From Vicia villosa (taxonomy: Eukaryota > Streptophyta > Magnoliopsida > Fabales > Fabaceae): a DNA stretch of 64,000 nt. The stretch is from NCBI RefSeq assembly GCF_029867415.1, contig NC_081182.1, positions 8,934,646-8,998,645 of the forward strand, written 5' to 3'. The stretch's first letter is position 1; each line of letters opens with the position of its first letter. Both the position numbers and the translations under genes were made by a program. The notes beneath the pieces are model-generated. The model was not told where the DNA came from. It saw only the letters and a list, made by a program, of their open reading frames with translations, and made no database searches. Below, piece by piece: positions 44,969-57,659 of the stretch.

Positions 44969-47900
44969 CTAGGAGTTCAACAGGGAGATTGTGCATACTT
45001 CTCTATCAAACTCTCCCCCAAGGTAGCTTTTTAACCGTTCTCCATTAACGGTCCAACTGTCTTTGGTCTTACCATCTTCAATAGTAATGGCCCCGTAGGG
45101 TTTAATTTCCTTGATTATAAACGGTCCTGACCACTTAGACTTCAATTTGCCTGGGAAGAGCTTGAGTCTGGAGTTGAATAGTAATACAAGGTCGCCTACC
45201 TTGAACTCTTTCTTCTTGATTCTCTTATCATGGTACCTTTTCATGTTTTCCTTATACATTTTATTAGACTCATATGCTAGGTACCTGAATTCCTCAAGTT
45301 CATGGAGTTGATTCTTCCTCTTCTTATACGCCAAACTATCATCTCTATTGAAGAAACGAAAGGCCCATAGTGCTTTGTGCTCTACCTCCACCGGTAGATG
45401 ACATGCCTTACCGTAAACCATTTGAAAAGGCGATGCACCCGTTGGTGCTTTGTATGCTGTCCTATATGCCCACAAGGCATCATCTATCCTTACCGACCAG
45501 TCTTTACGGGATTCTGACACTGTCTTCTCGAGAATGTTCTTGATTGCTCGATTGGAAATCTCTGCTTGCCCGTTGGTTTGGGGATGATAAGGCGAAGCTA
45601 TCTTGTGGTTGATATGATATTTGTCCAGCACTTTTGCCACCTGTTCATTAACAAAATGAGATCCACCATCGCTTATGATCACTCTAGGCATGCCAAAACG
45701 TGTGAATATGTTACGATTTAAAAATTTTAGCACTGTTTTGGCATCCGCCTTTGGTGTAGCGATGGCTTCAACCCACTTGGAAACATAATCTACTGCAACT
45801 AAAATATATTCGTTAGCAAAAGAGGGAAGAAATGGCCCCATAAAATCAATGCCCCAACAATCAAAAACTTCTATTTCAATGATGGTTTGAAGTGGCATCT
45901 CATCCCGTTTGCTTATCCCTCCAACTCTTTGGCATTTGTCACAACTCTTTGCATGGTGATGGGCGTCTTTAAAAATTGTTGGCCAGAAAAATCCGGATTG
46001 GAGGACCTTTGTTGCTGTCCTCCATCCATTAAAATGACCACCACTTGGTGAATTATGACAATGCCACAAGATTTGTTGGGCTTCTTCTTCAGTCACACAT
46101 CTTCTTAGAATTCCATCCTTACCTATCTTGAACAAGTATGGGTCGTCCCACACATAGTACTTTGCATCGGCTAACAACTTTTTCTTTTTGTTCCAGTCAA
46201 AGTCCTCCGGTATCATACCGGTTGCTTTATGATTAGCCAAATCGGCGAACCATGGTCTTGTTTGTATTTCAAAAAGTTGTTCATCCGGGAATGTCTCATT
46301 TATTTCAGCTTCTTGGTTGGTGACATTTACATTGACCAACCGAGATAAATGGTCTGCTACCACATTCTCTGACCCTTTTTTATCCCGGATTTCTATGTCA
46401 AATTCTTGTAAGAGAAGGACCCAACGAATGAGTCTTTGCTTCGAATCCGGTTTGGTGAGCAAATATTTTATTGCTGCATGGTCAGTATAAATCACCACTT
46501 TTGACCCAATGAGATAGGATCTGAATTTTTCAAGAGCATACACTATAGCTAAAAATTCTTTTTCTGTGGTAGCATAGTTGACTTGAGCGTCATTTAGCAC
46601 CTTGCTTGCATAGTGTATGACATGAAAAAATTTTCCTTTCCGTTGGCCTAACACCGCACCTATGGCATAGTCGCTAGCATCACACATCAGTTCAAAATGG
46701 TTTTTCCAATCTGGTGCTACTATCACAGGTGCGGTGGCTAGCCTTTCTTTCAGGTCATTGAAGGCTTTAACACAAGATTCATCAAAATTAAAACACGTAC
46801 CTTGGTTGAGTAGATTACTCAAAGGCTTGGCAATCTTGGAAAAATCTTTAACAAACCTTCTGTAGAATCCTGCATGACCTAAAAAGCTTCGTACTCCTTT
46901 GACATTGATTGGAGGTGGGAGTTTTGAAATTACCTCCACCTTGGCTTGGTCTACTTCAAGTCCCCTTGAAGATACTTTGTGTCCGAGTACAATTCCTTCT
47001 GTTACCATAAAATGGCACTTCTCCCAATTAAGAATCAAGTTGGTCTCAATACACCTTTCAAGTGCCACGTCCAGATTATTCAGGCATGTATCAAATGTCT
47101 TTCCGAACACTGAAAAGTCATCCATGAATACCTCAATACTCTTTTCAATAAGGTCAGAGAATATGGCTTGCATGCATCGTTGAAAGGTTGCTGGGGCATT
47201 GCATAGTCCAAATGGCATCCTCCTATATGCGAAGATTCCAAATGGACATGTAAATGCTGTCTTCTCATGATCTTCTGGGTTGACTACGATTTGATTGTAT
47301 CCGGAATATCCATCCAGAAAGCAATAGTAATTCTGCCCCGATAATCTCTCAAGCATTTGATCCATGAATGGTAATGGAAAGTGGTCTTTTCTCGTTGCTT
47401 TATTGAGTCTCCGGTAATCTATGCACATGCGCCACCCGGTCACAGTTCTAGATGGTATGAGTTCATTCTTGTCATTCCGGATTACCGTCATGCCTCCCTT
47501 CTTTGGAACAACTTGTACCGGACTTACCCATGCACTATCAGAAATTGGGTAAATCATTCCTGCTTCAAGGAGTTTGATTACCTCTTTCCTTACTACCTCT
47601 TTCATTGTTGGGTTCAGTCTTCGTTGTGGTTGGGCCACTGGTTTGAAGTCTTCTTCTAACATAATCTTGTGCATGCAATATGCGGGGCTGATACCTTTCA
47701 AATCTGCCAATACCCATCCGATTGCTGCTTTATTCTTTTGAAGGATTTGTATGAGTCTTGCCTCTTCGGTCGCATTTAACTTTGAGCTAATAACGACCGG
47801 CTTTCTTCCTTCTTCATCTAAAAATACATATTTCAAATGAGTTGGAAGCACTTTTAATTCTAACTTCGACTCTTTCACTTCTTTTTTCAGCTCCAAATCC

Positions 47901-50452
47901 TCCACTTTGTCTTCTTTGTTGGATGTGTTGCCACCTTTCTCTAATTCTTTTAGAAACAACTCAATTTCTTTTTCTTCTTCTTGAGTGAGTACATTAAATG
48001 ACTCAACAAGAGACCTCTCTAAAGGGTTAGAAAGATGAATTTGGCTTGCTACTTCTTCGACACTTGTTTCAGTTACATCCATGCGAAAGCAATCATTCTT
48101 GTCTTTGGGTTGTTTCATGGCATCAAAGAGGTTAAAACATACCTCTTCATCTTGGACTCTTAGCTTCATTATACCGTCATCGATGTCAATCATCATCCGG
48201 GCTGTTTTCATGAATGGTCTTCCAAGAATGATAGGTGAGACTTTATCTTCTTCCATATCGATTACCACAAAATCTACCGGAAACAAAAATTTGTCAACTT
48301 TCACTAACATGTCTTGTGCAATTCCATATGGGAGAGTGGTAGACTTGTCAGCTAGTTGCAGAGTCATTCTTGTTGCTTTCATCTCAATATTTCCCAGCCG
48401 CTTTACTATTGATAAAGGAATTAAATTTATGCTGGATCCGAGATCAATCAATCCATTCCCAATATTTTGATTCCCTATTGTAACCGGTAAAGTGACTCTT
48501 CCAGGATATCTCGCCTTTTGAGGAAGACGCGATATGATAGCACTACATTGTGCATCAAGTATAACAACCTCTTCTTCTTCCGGTCTTTTCTTCTTTGTCA
48601 AGATATCTTTCATGAATTTCGCATATTTTGGCATTTGGGCAATAGCTTCAGAGAATGGAATATTAATTTGTAGCTGCTTAAAAATTTCCATAAACCTGGC
48701 ATATTGTCTAGCGTTGTCTTTCTTTGAAGGAGCATGAGGATATGGCAAATGTTGACTCGGAATCGTGTTGTTCGCCATCTTATCTTTAGCACTCCTTATT
48801 TTTAATTTCTCCTTCTTGACTTCTCTACTCAAATCTTCCTCTTCATCCCCCTTTCTAATAATTTCATATTCTTCATCTTCTCCATCATGTTTTTCATCTT
48901 CTTTTTCTTTATCGTCTTCAACCTCATTAGTTTTCGTTTCATCCTTGCCACCTTTTTGTCCAGACCTTGTTACCACTGCTTTGCAATGTTCTCTTGGGTT
49001 CTCTTGAGTGTTGGCCGAGAAAGTTGCATTTGATTGATGAGTTGCAATCTGCTTAGCAAGTTGGCCCACTTGAGTTTCTAAACTCTTTATAGCCGCTTCT
49101 TGATTCTTCTGATTTATTACTGATGTTTGAATGAACTGATTCACTGTCTCCTCTAACTTGGATTGTCCTCCTTGCTGTTGTTGTGGTGGTTGAGTGTATG
49201 GTTGGAATGCTTGTTGTTGATACCCTTGATTCGGTGGCCTTTGTTGGTACCCTTGATTGTTATATCTTGGTGGATAACCTTGTTGGTATGGCTGGTTCTG
49301 ATATTGATTCTGCCTTTGTCCTTGGTTATTGTTCATGTAATTCACTTCTTCTTCTTGCACTGGTGGACAGAATCCTGTTTGATGATCTCCCTTGCACAAT
49401 TCGCACTTAGCAACTTGATATGAATTAGATACCCAGTTCAGCTCCTTGATCTGTTGTGGTAATTTAGACATTTGTTGTGTCAAAAGTTCCACTTGTGAAG
49501 TTAGCAATTTGTTCTGAGCAAGTAGAGCATCACTGTTGTTCAACTCTAACATACCGGGTTTCTTATCTCTTACTGTTCGATCATGATTGCCTTGACGATC
49601 ATTTAGAGCCATTCGCTCTATTATCTGAGTAGCTTCTTCAGGTGTTTTGGACATGAGAGAACCACCAGCTGTGGCGTCCAAAAGTGTCTTGTTTGTAGCT
49701 GTGAGACCGTTACGGAACATATGGATTTGGTCAACGTCTGAAAAACCGTGTCCTTTGCACTTTCTCAACATAGCTTTATACCTTTCCCATGCTTCATTCA
49801 AAGATTCATTACTACCTTGAGAAAATACTGCTATTGCTGTTTTTGCTTCGAAGAATCGGTTTTGAGAGTAAAACCTTTCCAGAAATTTTTCTTCCAATGT
49901 GTTCCAATTTGTCATCACTACCTCGGGTTGATCCAGATACCAATCCTTTGCCTTAGATAGCAAAGAGTGTGGGAACAACCTCTTAAATAATGCTTCCTCA
50001 TCAGCTTGAGCGACACCCGTAGTACCCGCTAACTCATAGAATCGAGTAAGATGCGTGTACGGGTCTTCATGGTCCAATCCGGCGAAAGGACTTGCACAAA
50101 TCAATTGTATGATACCGGTCTTCAGTTCTGTCGGTCGCCCGTTGGCGGCAGTTCTCGCGAACTGAGGATTGAGTCTTGGACTATTAGCACATGGACCATT
50201 AGCAGCCATGTTGCCAACAGTAGGTTGTATAAAAACTTCCGGTTCTTCCTCCGTGAATAGTTCGTGAAAGAAGAATCCTTCTTGCGACTCGTCAATGGTT
50301 TCAAGTTGTTGTGACGATGTCGCGGTTGCGTTGTCTCTTGCTTTTGCTATGTTCGCTCTTTTTCGTGCTTTGCTATTTAACCTCCTAGCGGTCCTTTCGA
50401 TCTCGGGATCAAAAAGAAGTTGATCGCTAGAAACTTTGCTGCGCATACACAA
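44969..50452 (-). CDS. Athila gag-pol polyprotein, element B
   Basis: One frame of 1827 codons. The domain order is as in element A: gag core ([20 protein letters not shown]), zinc knuckle [13 protein letters not shown], a Gln-rich stretch, protease with DLGSS (D670), RT with [16 protein letters not shown] and FMDD (D1111, D1112), RNase H ([16 protein letters not shown]), integrase zinc-binding region ([20 protein letters not shown]) and core ([25 protein letters not shown]), then a GPF-type module ([11 protein letters not shown]). The protease has Leu where element A has Thr; DLG is, as I recall, usual in Athila. Met3 ([11 protein letters not shown]) aligns with the start of element A and may be the real start. 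No lesion is visible. Confidence 0.95.
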   Translation of the reverse strand: MCMRSKVSSDQLLFDPEIERTARRLNSKARKRANIAKARDNATATSSQQLETIDESQEGFFFHELFTEEEPEVFIQPTVGNMAANGPCANSPRLNPQFARTAANGRPTELKTGIIQLICASPFAGLDHEDPYTHLTRFYELAGTTGVAQADEEALFKRLFPHSLLSKAKDWYLDQPEVVMTNWNTLEEKFLERFYSQNRFFEAKTAIAVFSQGSNESLNEAWERYKAMLRKCKGHGFSDVDQIHMFRNGLTATNKTLLDATAGGSLMSKTPEEATQIIERMALNDRQGNHDRTVRDKKPGMLELNNSDALLAQNKLLTSQVELLTQQMSKLPQQIKELNWVSNSYQVAKCELCKGDHQTGFCPPVQEEEVNYMNNNQGQRQNQYQNQPYQQGYPPRYNNQGYQQRPPNQGYQQQAFQPYTQPPQQQQGGQSKLEETVNQFIQTSVINQKNQEAAIKSLETQVGQLAKQIATHQSNATFSANTQENPREHCKAVVTRSGQKGGKDETKTNEVEDDKEKEDEKHDGEDEEYEIIRKGDEEEDLSREVKKEKLKIRSAKDKMANNTIPSQHLPYPHAPSKKDNARQYARFMEIFKQLQINIPFSEAIAQMPKYAKFMKDILTKKKRPEEEEVVILDAQCSAIISRLPQKARYPGRVTLPVTIGNQNIGNGLIDLGSSINLIPLSIVKRLGNIEMKATRMTLQLADKSTTLPYGIAQDMLVKVDKFLFPVDFVVIDMEEDKVSPIILGRPFMKTARMMIDIDDGIMKLRVQDEEVCFNLFDAMKQPKDKNDCFRMDVTETSVEEVASQIHLSNPLERSLVESFNVLTQEEEKEIELFLKELEKGGNTSNKEDKVEDLELKKEVKESKLELKVLPTHLKYVFLDEEGRKPVVISSKLNATEEARLIQILQKNKAAIGWVLADLKGISPAYCMHKIMLEEDFKPVAQPQRRLNPTMKEVVRKEVIKLLEAGMIYPISDSAWVSPVQVVPKKGGMTVIRNDKNELIPSRTVTGWRMCIDYRRLNKATRKDHFPLPFMDQMLERLSGQNYYCFLDGYSGYNQIVVNPEDHEKTAFTCPFGIFAYRRMPFGLCNAPATFQRCMQAIFSDLIEKSIEVFMDDFSVFGKTFDTCLNNLDVALERCIETNLILNWEKCHFMVTEGIVLGHKVSSRGLEVDQAKVEVISKLPPPINVKGVRSFLGHAGFYRRFVKDFSKIAKPLSNLLNQGTCFNFDESCVKAFNDLKERLATAPVIVAPDWKNHFELMCDASDYAIGAVLGQRKGKFFHVIHYASKVLNDAQVNYATTEKEFLAIVYALEKFRSYLIGSKVVIYTDHAAIKYLLTKPDSKQRLIRWVLLLQEFDIEIRDKKGSENVVADHLSRLVNVNVTNQEAEINETFPDEQLFEIQTRPWFADLANHKATGMIPEDFDWNKKKKLLADAKYYVWDDPYLFKIGKDGILRRCVTEEEAQQILWHCHNSPSGGHFNGWRTATKVLQSGFFWPTIFKDAHHHAKSCDKCQRVGGISKRDEMPLQTIIEIEVFDCWGIDFMGPFLPSFANEYILVAVDYVSKWVEAIATPKADAKTVLKFLNRNIFTRFGMPRVIISDGGSHFVNEQVAKVLDKYHINHKIASPYHPQTNGQAEISNRAIKNILEKTVSESRKDWSVRIDDALWAYRTAYKAPTGASPFQMVYGKACHLPVEVEHKALWAFRFFNRDDSLAYKKRKNQLHELEEFRYLAYESNKMYKENMKRYHDKRIKKKEFKVGDLVLLFNSRLKLFPGKLKSKWSGPFIIKEIKPYGAITIEDGKTKDSWTVNGERLKSYLGGEFDREVCTISLLNS

Positions 50453-50553
50453 TCTTCTGCAAAACTAGCAAACACGTGAAACAACCAAATAGAGAAAATA
50501 AAAGTTAAAACTCAAAATAAGAACTATTGCAATGCATGCAATATTGACACCAA

Positions 50554-50571
50554 TCCCCGGCAACGGCGCCA
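50554..50571 (-). other. Primer-binding site of element B (tRNA-Asp type)
   Basis: Minus strand TGGCGCCGTTGCCGGGGA, three bases after the 5' LTR end. It is the same PBS as in element A. Confidence 0.9.
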
Positions 50572-50574
50572 ATT

Positions 50575-51748
50575 TGTTGAAAGTATTTGTGGGTAAATAT
50601 TTTCGGTAATATATCGTATCCACAGGGATTGGTTAATATCACTGCCGTTCTATAGTTGTTTATTTTGAGTTAAGAAATTTGGTTTGGTTTGTTTTATACT
50701 AATAATAATATCAAAAGCAAATAATAAAATAAAAGCAAGTAAAGGACTTTGTGTTAACAATTAAAGAAAGATGTTGAGTCTTTAGGGTTCATCAACCTAA
50801 TCCTATACAATTATCAATTAATTCGCAATAGAACAATCCTTTGAATCATTATCTTCACTTATCCTCAAATAAGATTCCATGTCTGCAAATCAAATTAGAT
50901 AACTTTTACCGGTATGAGATTCGATCTCTCCAAATCACAATAACGATAATAGTAATTAAGAACGATAATTATGAAAACCCAATTACAATTCCATCTCTGC
51001 AAATTGCAATTGAATCAATATAGTAACCTAGGGCAAAAGTTAAATCCTTTCTTTCGATCAAAGATTCAACAATGATGTAAATTAAAAGCAAGGTTTCTTA
51101 TTGATAATAAATTCAAACAATTGTTCACAGGAATTAATCAATGGTAATGTATATTCATAGGTTAACTACTACCTTAGACTCAACAAGAGGGATTTAGCTC
51201 TCCATAGACATGAAGAACATACAAGAATCAATGGAGGAATTCATCTTCATCAATAGAATGTCTTCAATTGGTAAAGAATCCACCTTCAATTGTTGTTCTC
51301 AGCTTCAGAATCAGATAGCTCTCCTAATTTCGCTCCCACAAAAGTATCCCTTACCACTTGAAAAACTATGGCTTTAAAACAGAACTTTTGGGCTTTTAAC
51401 GCCGAGGCCGCGGCGCGGCAACGGGCTGGCGCGGTGCGCCCCTCAAACAGAAGTATTTTCGCGGCGCGCCTAGGAACTCTCGCGGCGCGCCCTTTGTACT
51501 TTCCATCTTTTTCTTCAGCCTTTGAGACTTCCAGCTTTCTTTCCTCCTCATCTTCTTCTTAAGTTCTTATTCAGCTCAAAACCTGCAACAATAACACCCA
51601 CAAGTGATTCGATTTGCTTTACGCACGAACTAAACTTATTCAGTTCAATTCTTAATAAAAACCTATGGATTCATCACATTTTTGCATTGGTTTAGAGAAG
51701 AAATCACTTATATTAACACATGAATTTACCATTAATTTACTCCTAACA
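50575..51748 (-). repeat. 5' LTR of element B
   Basis: 1174 bp, collinear with 40241-41414. Perfect palindromes at 51409-51417, 51460-51468 and 51481-51489. Followed by TSD TGTAT at 51749-51753. Confidence 0.95.
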
Positions 51749-51753
51749 TGTAT

Positions 51754-54537
51754 ACCCTTGAGGCTGAAGTTGTAAGTGGTTCGATAAATGTTGTATCCAC
51801 GAAACCTTTGTCGAAGACAGAAATCTGGCACATGAGATTGGGCCATGTTAGTGAAAGGGGTCTGGTCGAATTAGGGAAACAAAATCTGCTTGGTGGAGAC
51901 AAAATCGAAAAGCTGAAGTTTTGTGAACCCTGTGTACTTGGAAAATCTTGCAGAGTGAAGTTCAACAAAGGCAAACAAAGAACACATGGATCCCTTGATT
52001 ACATCCATGCTGATCTTTGGGGGCCTGCAAGGTGTCCATCACATTCAGGAGCAAGGTATTTTCTATCCATAGTAGATGATTATTCCAGAAAATTATGGGT
52101 ATTCATCCAGAAGACTAAGGATGAAACTTTTGAGAATTTCAAAAGTTGGAAGACTCTGGTTGAAAATCAGACTGGCAGAAAGGTCAAGAGGTTGAGAACC
52201 GACAATGGCCTTGAATTTTGCAATGAGGCATTCGACAGTTTTTGTGCTGCCTCTGGTATTGCAAGACATAGAACTACTGCAGGTACTCCACAGCAAAATG
52301 GTTTGGCTGAAAGGTTTAATCGAACTATTTTGGAGAGAGTCAGATGCATGTTGACTAGTGCGGGGTTAACAAAGGTGTTCTGGGCTGAGGCTGTTTCGAC
52401 AGCAACATATCTGATAAACAGATGTCCTTCGACAGCGTTAGATATGAAGACACCTGAAGAAGTTTGGTCGGAACATCCACCAGATCTCGACAAACTGAGA
52501 GTATTTGGCTGTGTAGCCTATGCTCACATTAGGCAAGACAAGGTCGAACCTAGAGCTCTGAAATGCATGTTCATGGGATACCCTGAAGGAGTCAAAGCTT
52601 ATAGGCTATGGTGCCTAGAGCCAGGTCACAGGAGGTGTATCACCAGTCGAGATGTAGTTTTCAATGAAGCTGAAATGGCTTTTAAGAAAACTGATGATGT
52701 TGGTCGAAGTACAGAAACATCTGACGAAGAGCTGGAACAGGTAGAGATTCCTGTTGAGGTGGAGCATGTTGATGCTGAATTGCATATCCCAGATGAAGTC
52801 GAAGAAGAAGCAGAAGATGCTGAAGTTGAGGAAACTGACGATGACTACCTATTGTCGAGAGATAGGTCGAGAAGAGTCATCAAGCCACCTCAGAGACTTG
52901 GATATGCAGATCTTATAGCTTATGCCTTAATCTCTGCAAGTGAGGTTCTAGACGAAGAACCTAGAGACTATAAGGAAGTTATGAGGAGTCGAAATAAGAC
53001 TGAATGGCTGAAGGCCATGGATGATGAGATGAAATCTCTTCATGATAATCATACTTGGGAACTGATCAAGAAACCTGTTGGGGCAAGGTTAGTCAGCTGT
53101 AAATGGATTTTCAAAGTTAAGGAAGGAATTGAAGGAGTGACGTCGAAACGATACAAGGCAAGGTTAGTTGCAAGGGGTTTCACTCAGAAAGAAGGTGTCG
53201 ACTTCAATGATGTGTTTTCTCCTGTTGTGAAGCATAGGTCCATTCGAATGTTGCTTGCCATGGTGGCACAGTTCGATCTTGAACTGGAACAGATGGATGT
53301 GAAGACTGCGTTCTTGTATGGTGATCTAGATGAAACGATCCTGATGAGGCAACCTGAAGGGTATGTCGAAAAGGGGAAGGAAGATTATGTGTGCAAGTTA
53401 AAGAGATCTTTGTATGGGCTGAAACAATCTCCTCGACAGTGGAATAGGAGATTCGACAAGTTCATGGCACGCATAAGTTTCATTAGAAGTCAGTTCGACC
53501 ACTGCGTTTACTTCAGATTTCGACCTGGTAATTCATTTGTTATTTTGTTGCTTTATGTGGATGATATTCTCATAGCAAGCAACAATGATGAAGATGTGAT
53601 GAGGGTGAAGGCTGAACTCAATAAGGAGTTCGATATGAAGGATCTGGGAGCTGCTTCCAGGATTCTTGGAATTGACATTCGAAGAGATAGAAAGAAGTCG
53701 AAGTTATGCCTATCTCAAGAGGCATATCTACGGAAGATTCTTGAAAAGTTTGGTATGTCGAATTCGAAGCCAGTTGTGACTCCAACAAACCCTCAATTCA
53801 AGCTGAGTATTGATCAGTGTCCCAGTACTGATGTCGAAAGAGCCTATATGAATAGCATTCTGTATGCTAATATAGTTGGTTCTTTGATGTATGCTATGGT
53901 TTGTACTAGACCCGACATAGCTTACGCAGTCAGTCTTGTAAGCAGGTACATGGCGAATCCTGGAAAGGCTCACTGGCAAGCATTGAAGTGGATTTTAAGG
54001 TACATAAATGGGTCTCTGAATAGAGTCCTAATTTATGGTGGAGCCTTGGGTGAAAATAGTAAAGCAGTAATAGAAGGATATGTCGACTCTGATTATGCAG
54101 GTTGTATGGATTCCAGAAAATCTATTTCTGGATATGTTTTCACTATGTTTGGCACTGCAATTAGTTGGAAAGCAACTCTTCAGAAGGTTGTTGCTCTATC
54201 AACCACTGAAGCGGAATATATTGCTCTCACTGAAGCTGTGAAAGAAGCATTGTGGCTTGAAGGTTTTGCGGAGGAGCTAAAACTTCAAGGTCGAGGTATC
54301 ACTGTTAAATGTGATAGTCAAAGTGCAATACACCTGTCGAAGAATTCAGCCTATCATGAGCGAACTAAACACATTGATGTGAGGCTGCATTTTGTCAGAG
54401 GAGTAATCGAGCGTGGAGAAGTCCAAGTGCTGAAGGTTTCGACTGAAGACAATGCTGCTGATATGATCACCAAGACATTGCCGAGTTGCAAGTTTTTCCA
54501 CTGTATGCAGTTGATAAAGCTGCATGAAGAAAGCTAG
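51754..54537 (+). pseudogene. Ty1/copia polyprotein, C-terminal part (integrase, RT, RNase H), broken by element B
   Basis: It continues the frame cut at 40240, 927 codons to a TAG stop. Integrase zinc-binding region (HMRLGHVSERGL, CEPCVLGK) and core (DLWGP, RTDNGLEF, QQNGLAERFNR) come first, then RT (CKWIFKVKEG, DVKTAFLYGDL, YGLKQSPRQW, YVDDIL) and RNase H (GYVDSDYAGCMDSRKSISGY, STTEAEYIAL, RTKHIDVR). All key acidic residues are present. Translation could only begin at chance ATGs, such as one made by the TSD, so this is a disabled half. Confidence 0.9.
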
Positions 54538-54565
54538 TCTATTCCTTGACGTTGTAGAGTTAGGT

Positions 54566-54579
54566 CCAAGGTGGAGATT
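54566..54579 (+). other. Polypurine tract of element C
   Basis: AAGGTGGAGATT lies directly before the 3' LTR. Confidence 0.8.
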
Positions 54580-55069
54580 TGTGAGATATTGGATCGAACT
54601 CTAGTATTGTCGAAGGGTAGCTTCTTGGTTCGACAGTTCGACAGAGTTAAGCATGAAGTCGAAGGATTGTTCACATGCTGGTGTCGAAGTGTGCATGCTG
54701 TAGTCGAAGATGGGTCTAGCATGCAGATGTCGAAGATGCTAGGGTTGTTAGCATGTTAAATTAGGTTTTAGTGTTTAAACCCTAATTTGTTAAGTTAGCT
54801 TGTTTATTAAGTTGGCTTGTGTAATGGGCCTTGCTGAAAAAGCCCATTAGTTAGTATGTTAGGTTTTATTATAAATAGCATACTAGTCTCTCATCATTGC
54901 CAAGCTGCAAATCCTAATTTAGGGTGAGAGAGGTTATTTGTTATTCTTGTAAACTTGTAATCTTGTTTTAAGAGAAAGTAAAAGAATAGCAGTTATAACC
55001 AATTCTTGTGTTCTTCTTCTCTTCCCTAATTCCTATTATACTTTGTTATTGGTATCGTTTTTCACAACA
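54580..55069 (+). repeat. 3' LTR of element C
   Basis: 490 bp. By eye I see no difference from the 5' LTR. Followed by TSD ATATA at 55070-55074. Confidence 0.95.
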
Positions 55070-55074
55070 ATATA

Positions 55075-56440
55075 ATTATATAATTTTACAATGTATTAGA
55101 AAATGAAGAGTCATTAGAAGTTATAGATTTGTCCCACATCTTAGATGAGCTGATTTGTGAATTATTACTGAATTTATATATGTTAATTAATTTTATTTTT
55201 TATAAAATAATATAAAAGGAACATTGAACTTATAACGAAACATTTGTCCAAAAAATAACTATAATGTAACATTGCAAGAAGTAGGGATGAAGAAAATTTT
55301 GAATATAAAAAAAAACGTCCAGTTTAGTTATGCTATAAATCTAGGGTGTTTGATTGAAACACTTTAGAACTACTTTGATTCTACCTCAAATGCGAGAGAT
55401 TGAGGGTTGATGTGAGGCGTTTTGAATAGGGTGCGAGGTATTATGGAGAAATATTACGTGTTTCACCTTAAAAGCTATGTGATATATAAGATTTTCTATC
55501 ATTTTTGACGATGGGATGAATTTCTAGAGTGGAAACTTGCACAGAAAGAGATTTTTACATTTTCAGAGTCTAAGAATTGGAAGATCTTTGGAGGTATATG
55601 TACTTGCTACAAAATACAGATGTGTGGCACCCTTGTGCTTGTATGGGTGGCTAGAGACTTTATAATTTGCGGTGGTTTAGGGAAAAGCTTACGATTATGA
55701 GATGCCCTATTTTTAGGTGTTTTATGTGGGATGAGAAGCTTTGTACGTTAAGGGTATTTTGTGGTGAATTCAGAATGTCCCAATTATGAGAAGTAGTAAT
55801 CGTTCATATCCTTGAATTGGAAAGTTATTGACTCTTATTTCTTAGGGATACATTACCATGACTTCTTGCACATGCGGTTATAGGCTATGTACACGTCACC
55901 CTCCACGTTTCTAACCAGTGTGAGACACCTACTAAGTGGGGGTTACGTGTGGGCGGTACATTCTAAGACTGACACCTGATGAGGCCTGGCCTTGTATCAC
56001 CAATTGTGGGGCTTTACAAATATACCGATATAATATCTAAGAAGTTGGGAAACGCTTTCAAAGACCTTGTGATTAAGTGATTCATGTTTTGAGAGGAGGA
56101 CATGTTTTGTCATTAATTGGGTAGAAAATGAGCGATGTTGTTTTAAACTTTGAGAGTTATATTTTGTGACTCATTTGAAAATTTTTATTGAAGACTCTTG
56201 ACTGGTAATGGATAAAAGAAATGCTCTCATCCATAATTTATCGGTTTGGTAGAACGAGATAAATAATTTATGTATGTTCTTGTTCTTTATCTTATTTTTG
56301 CTATTATGGTTTTGTTTGCACTAGTTCCTAGTTTATTAGTGCTTAACATTGTTTAGGTTTTACATATCATTGTTCTTTGTATCGCATATCAAATTCTTTG
56401 TAAGGTTGATCTTTCAACTTCATAATAAGAGGTCTCACTA
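55075..56440. other. Unassigned, possibly old LTR or leader of the copia relic that follows
   Basis: No gene is supported. Some non-AT-rich phrases ('cctgatgaggcctggccttg' near 55977) hint at an old repeat, but I cannot classify it. Confidence 0.35.
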
Positions 56441-56446
56441 TAAGAT

Positions 56447-57400
56447 AAAGGAATTAAGTTTACGAGTGAGCACCATGAGTTCTAGAAGTAGCGTTATGAA
56501 AAAGATCTAGGTAATGCAAAGGAATTAAGTTTACAAGTGAACATCCTTTAAATACTCAAATGATCTAGGTAATGAGCTCAAAAAAAGTAAAGCCTTGTCA
56601 CCTTTATCAATTTTCACCTCTATATTTTGCAAGTCATCAATAATTTTGGAAATCCTTTCAACTATTCCATAATAGATTTGTTCTTTACTATAAGAAATGA
56701 GTAGAGTTATTATTTTAGATATAAGTTATGAGCCAAGGACTTGGTCATATACAGTGATTCAAGCTTTATCCACTTATATGTTATAGTCTTCTCCTTTGTG
56801 ACTTTCCTTATAACTTTATCTATGAGAAACAAGAACATTTCACTTTTAGAGACAAAAAATTTGGGTTATGGAAAGTGTAGACGAAATTTCACAAAAGTGT
56901 GTGGAAAAATTGATAGTGAATTTTGATGTTAGCAAGTCTAACATAATTAGAGATGATTGAGTTGATGGATAAGGATAGAAGTGACACTATCTTGTGTCTT
57001 AGAGATAATGTAATAAGGAAAGTCACAAAGGAGAAGACTGATGCAGAGATGTGGGTATAGTTTGAATCATATATGATCAAATCTTTAGCTCAAAACTTAT
57101 ATTTGAAATAACAACTTTACTCATTTTTTATGGTAGAGAACAAATATATTATGGAACAATTGAAAGAATTCCCAAAATTATTTATGACTCATTATATAGA
57201 GGTGAAAATTGATAATGATGATAAGGCGCTACTATTTTTAGCTCATTATGTAAATCATGTGAGTATTTAAAGGATGTTCTTATTTATGATAAAGAAGGAA
57301 ATATTACCTCGTTGAGGTCCAATCGTCTTAAAAACCATGAAGTTTACAAATATGAAAGAACTAGAGGTTGACCATAATGATGAAGGCATGAATGTTTCAA
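56447..57400. pseudogene. Inverted pair of Ty1/copia gag fragments
   Basis: The plus-strand arm (about 57000-57283) reads, across stops, copia gag landmarks: LRDNVIRKVTKEKTDAEMW, MIKSLAQNLYLK, EVKIDNDDKALL and YLKDVL. The minus-strand arm (about 56538-56838) reads the same protein region (KVIRKVTKEKT, YMTKSLAHNLYLK, IEVKIDKGDKALL). The arms therefore form an imperfect inverted repeat of about 290 bp with a spacer of about 160 bp. Both arms have stops. A short direct repeat (AAAGGAATTAAGTTTAC) lies at 56447 and 56519. Confidence 0.7.
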
Positions 57401-57479
57401 GGAAGAGGATTGAAGGTAGAAGGAATTAAAAAGAGAATACAACTTGTCACGTGTTCTAAAATGCTTCATTTTTCATAAA

Positions 57480-57650
57480 ATTAGTTAGTTGTGTTCATGG
57501 GTGTGGATCGACCCGCAAACCCGTCGACCCAAAATCAACCAACCAATTAATTACCCAAACTTGTTCATTTACGGGTATACCTAACTCAACTCGTGATAAC
57601 CCGTGTAAATTTGGATTAGGTATTGGATTGAATTTCTTAACCTATTGATG
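57480..57650. other. Possible miniature transposon-like repeat
   Basis: A C/G-richer phrase, 'ttcatgggtgtggatcgacc' and 'cgggtatacctaactcaactcg', resembles common plant repeats, but no terminal repeats were identified. Confidence 0.25.
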
Positions 57651-57659
57651 TGAAATTAA

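Larger units (their letters stand above)
40241..51748 (-). mobile_element. Athila-type Ty3/gypsy element B, apparently full length, nested in element C
   Basis: On the minus strand: 5' LTR (51748 to 50575), tRNA-Asp-type PBS, gag-pol of 1827 codons, predicted intron, ORF2, PPT and 3' LTR (41414 to 40241). LTRs are 1174 bp each with about six hand-counted differences; the TSD is TGTAT. The plan matches element A throughout, but LTR and spacer sequences are clearly different, so it is a separate family of the same lineage. Its GC-rich islands use CGCGGCGCG. Both ORFs are intact. Confidence 0.95.
38547..55069 (+). mobile_element. Ty1/copia element C, split by element B
   Basis: It has 490-bp LTRs (TGTGAGATATTGG...TTTTTCACAACA) with TSD ATATA at 38542-38546 and 55070-55074. 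Without the nested 11.5-kb element B and its 5-bp target copy it would be 5010 bp, a normal copia length. I see no difference between the two LTRs. Apart from the insertion both halves of the polyprotein frame are open, so it was probably active until B landed. LTRs and coding region are strikingly rich in TCGA. Confidence 0.95.
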
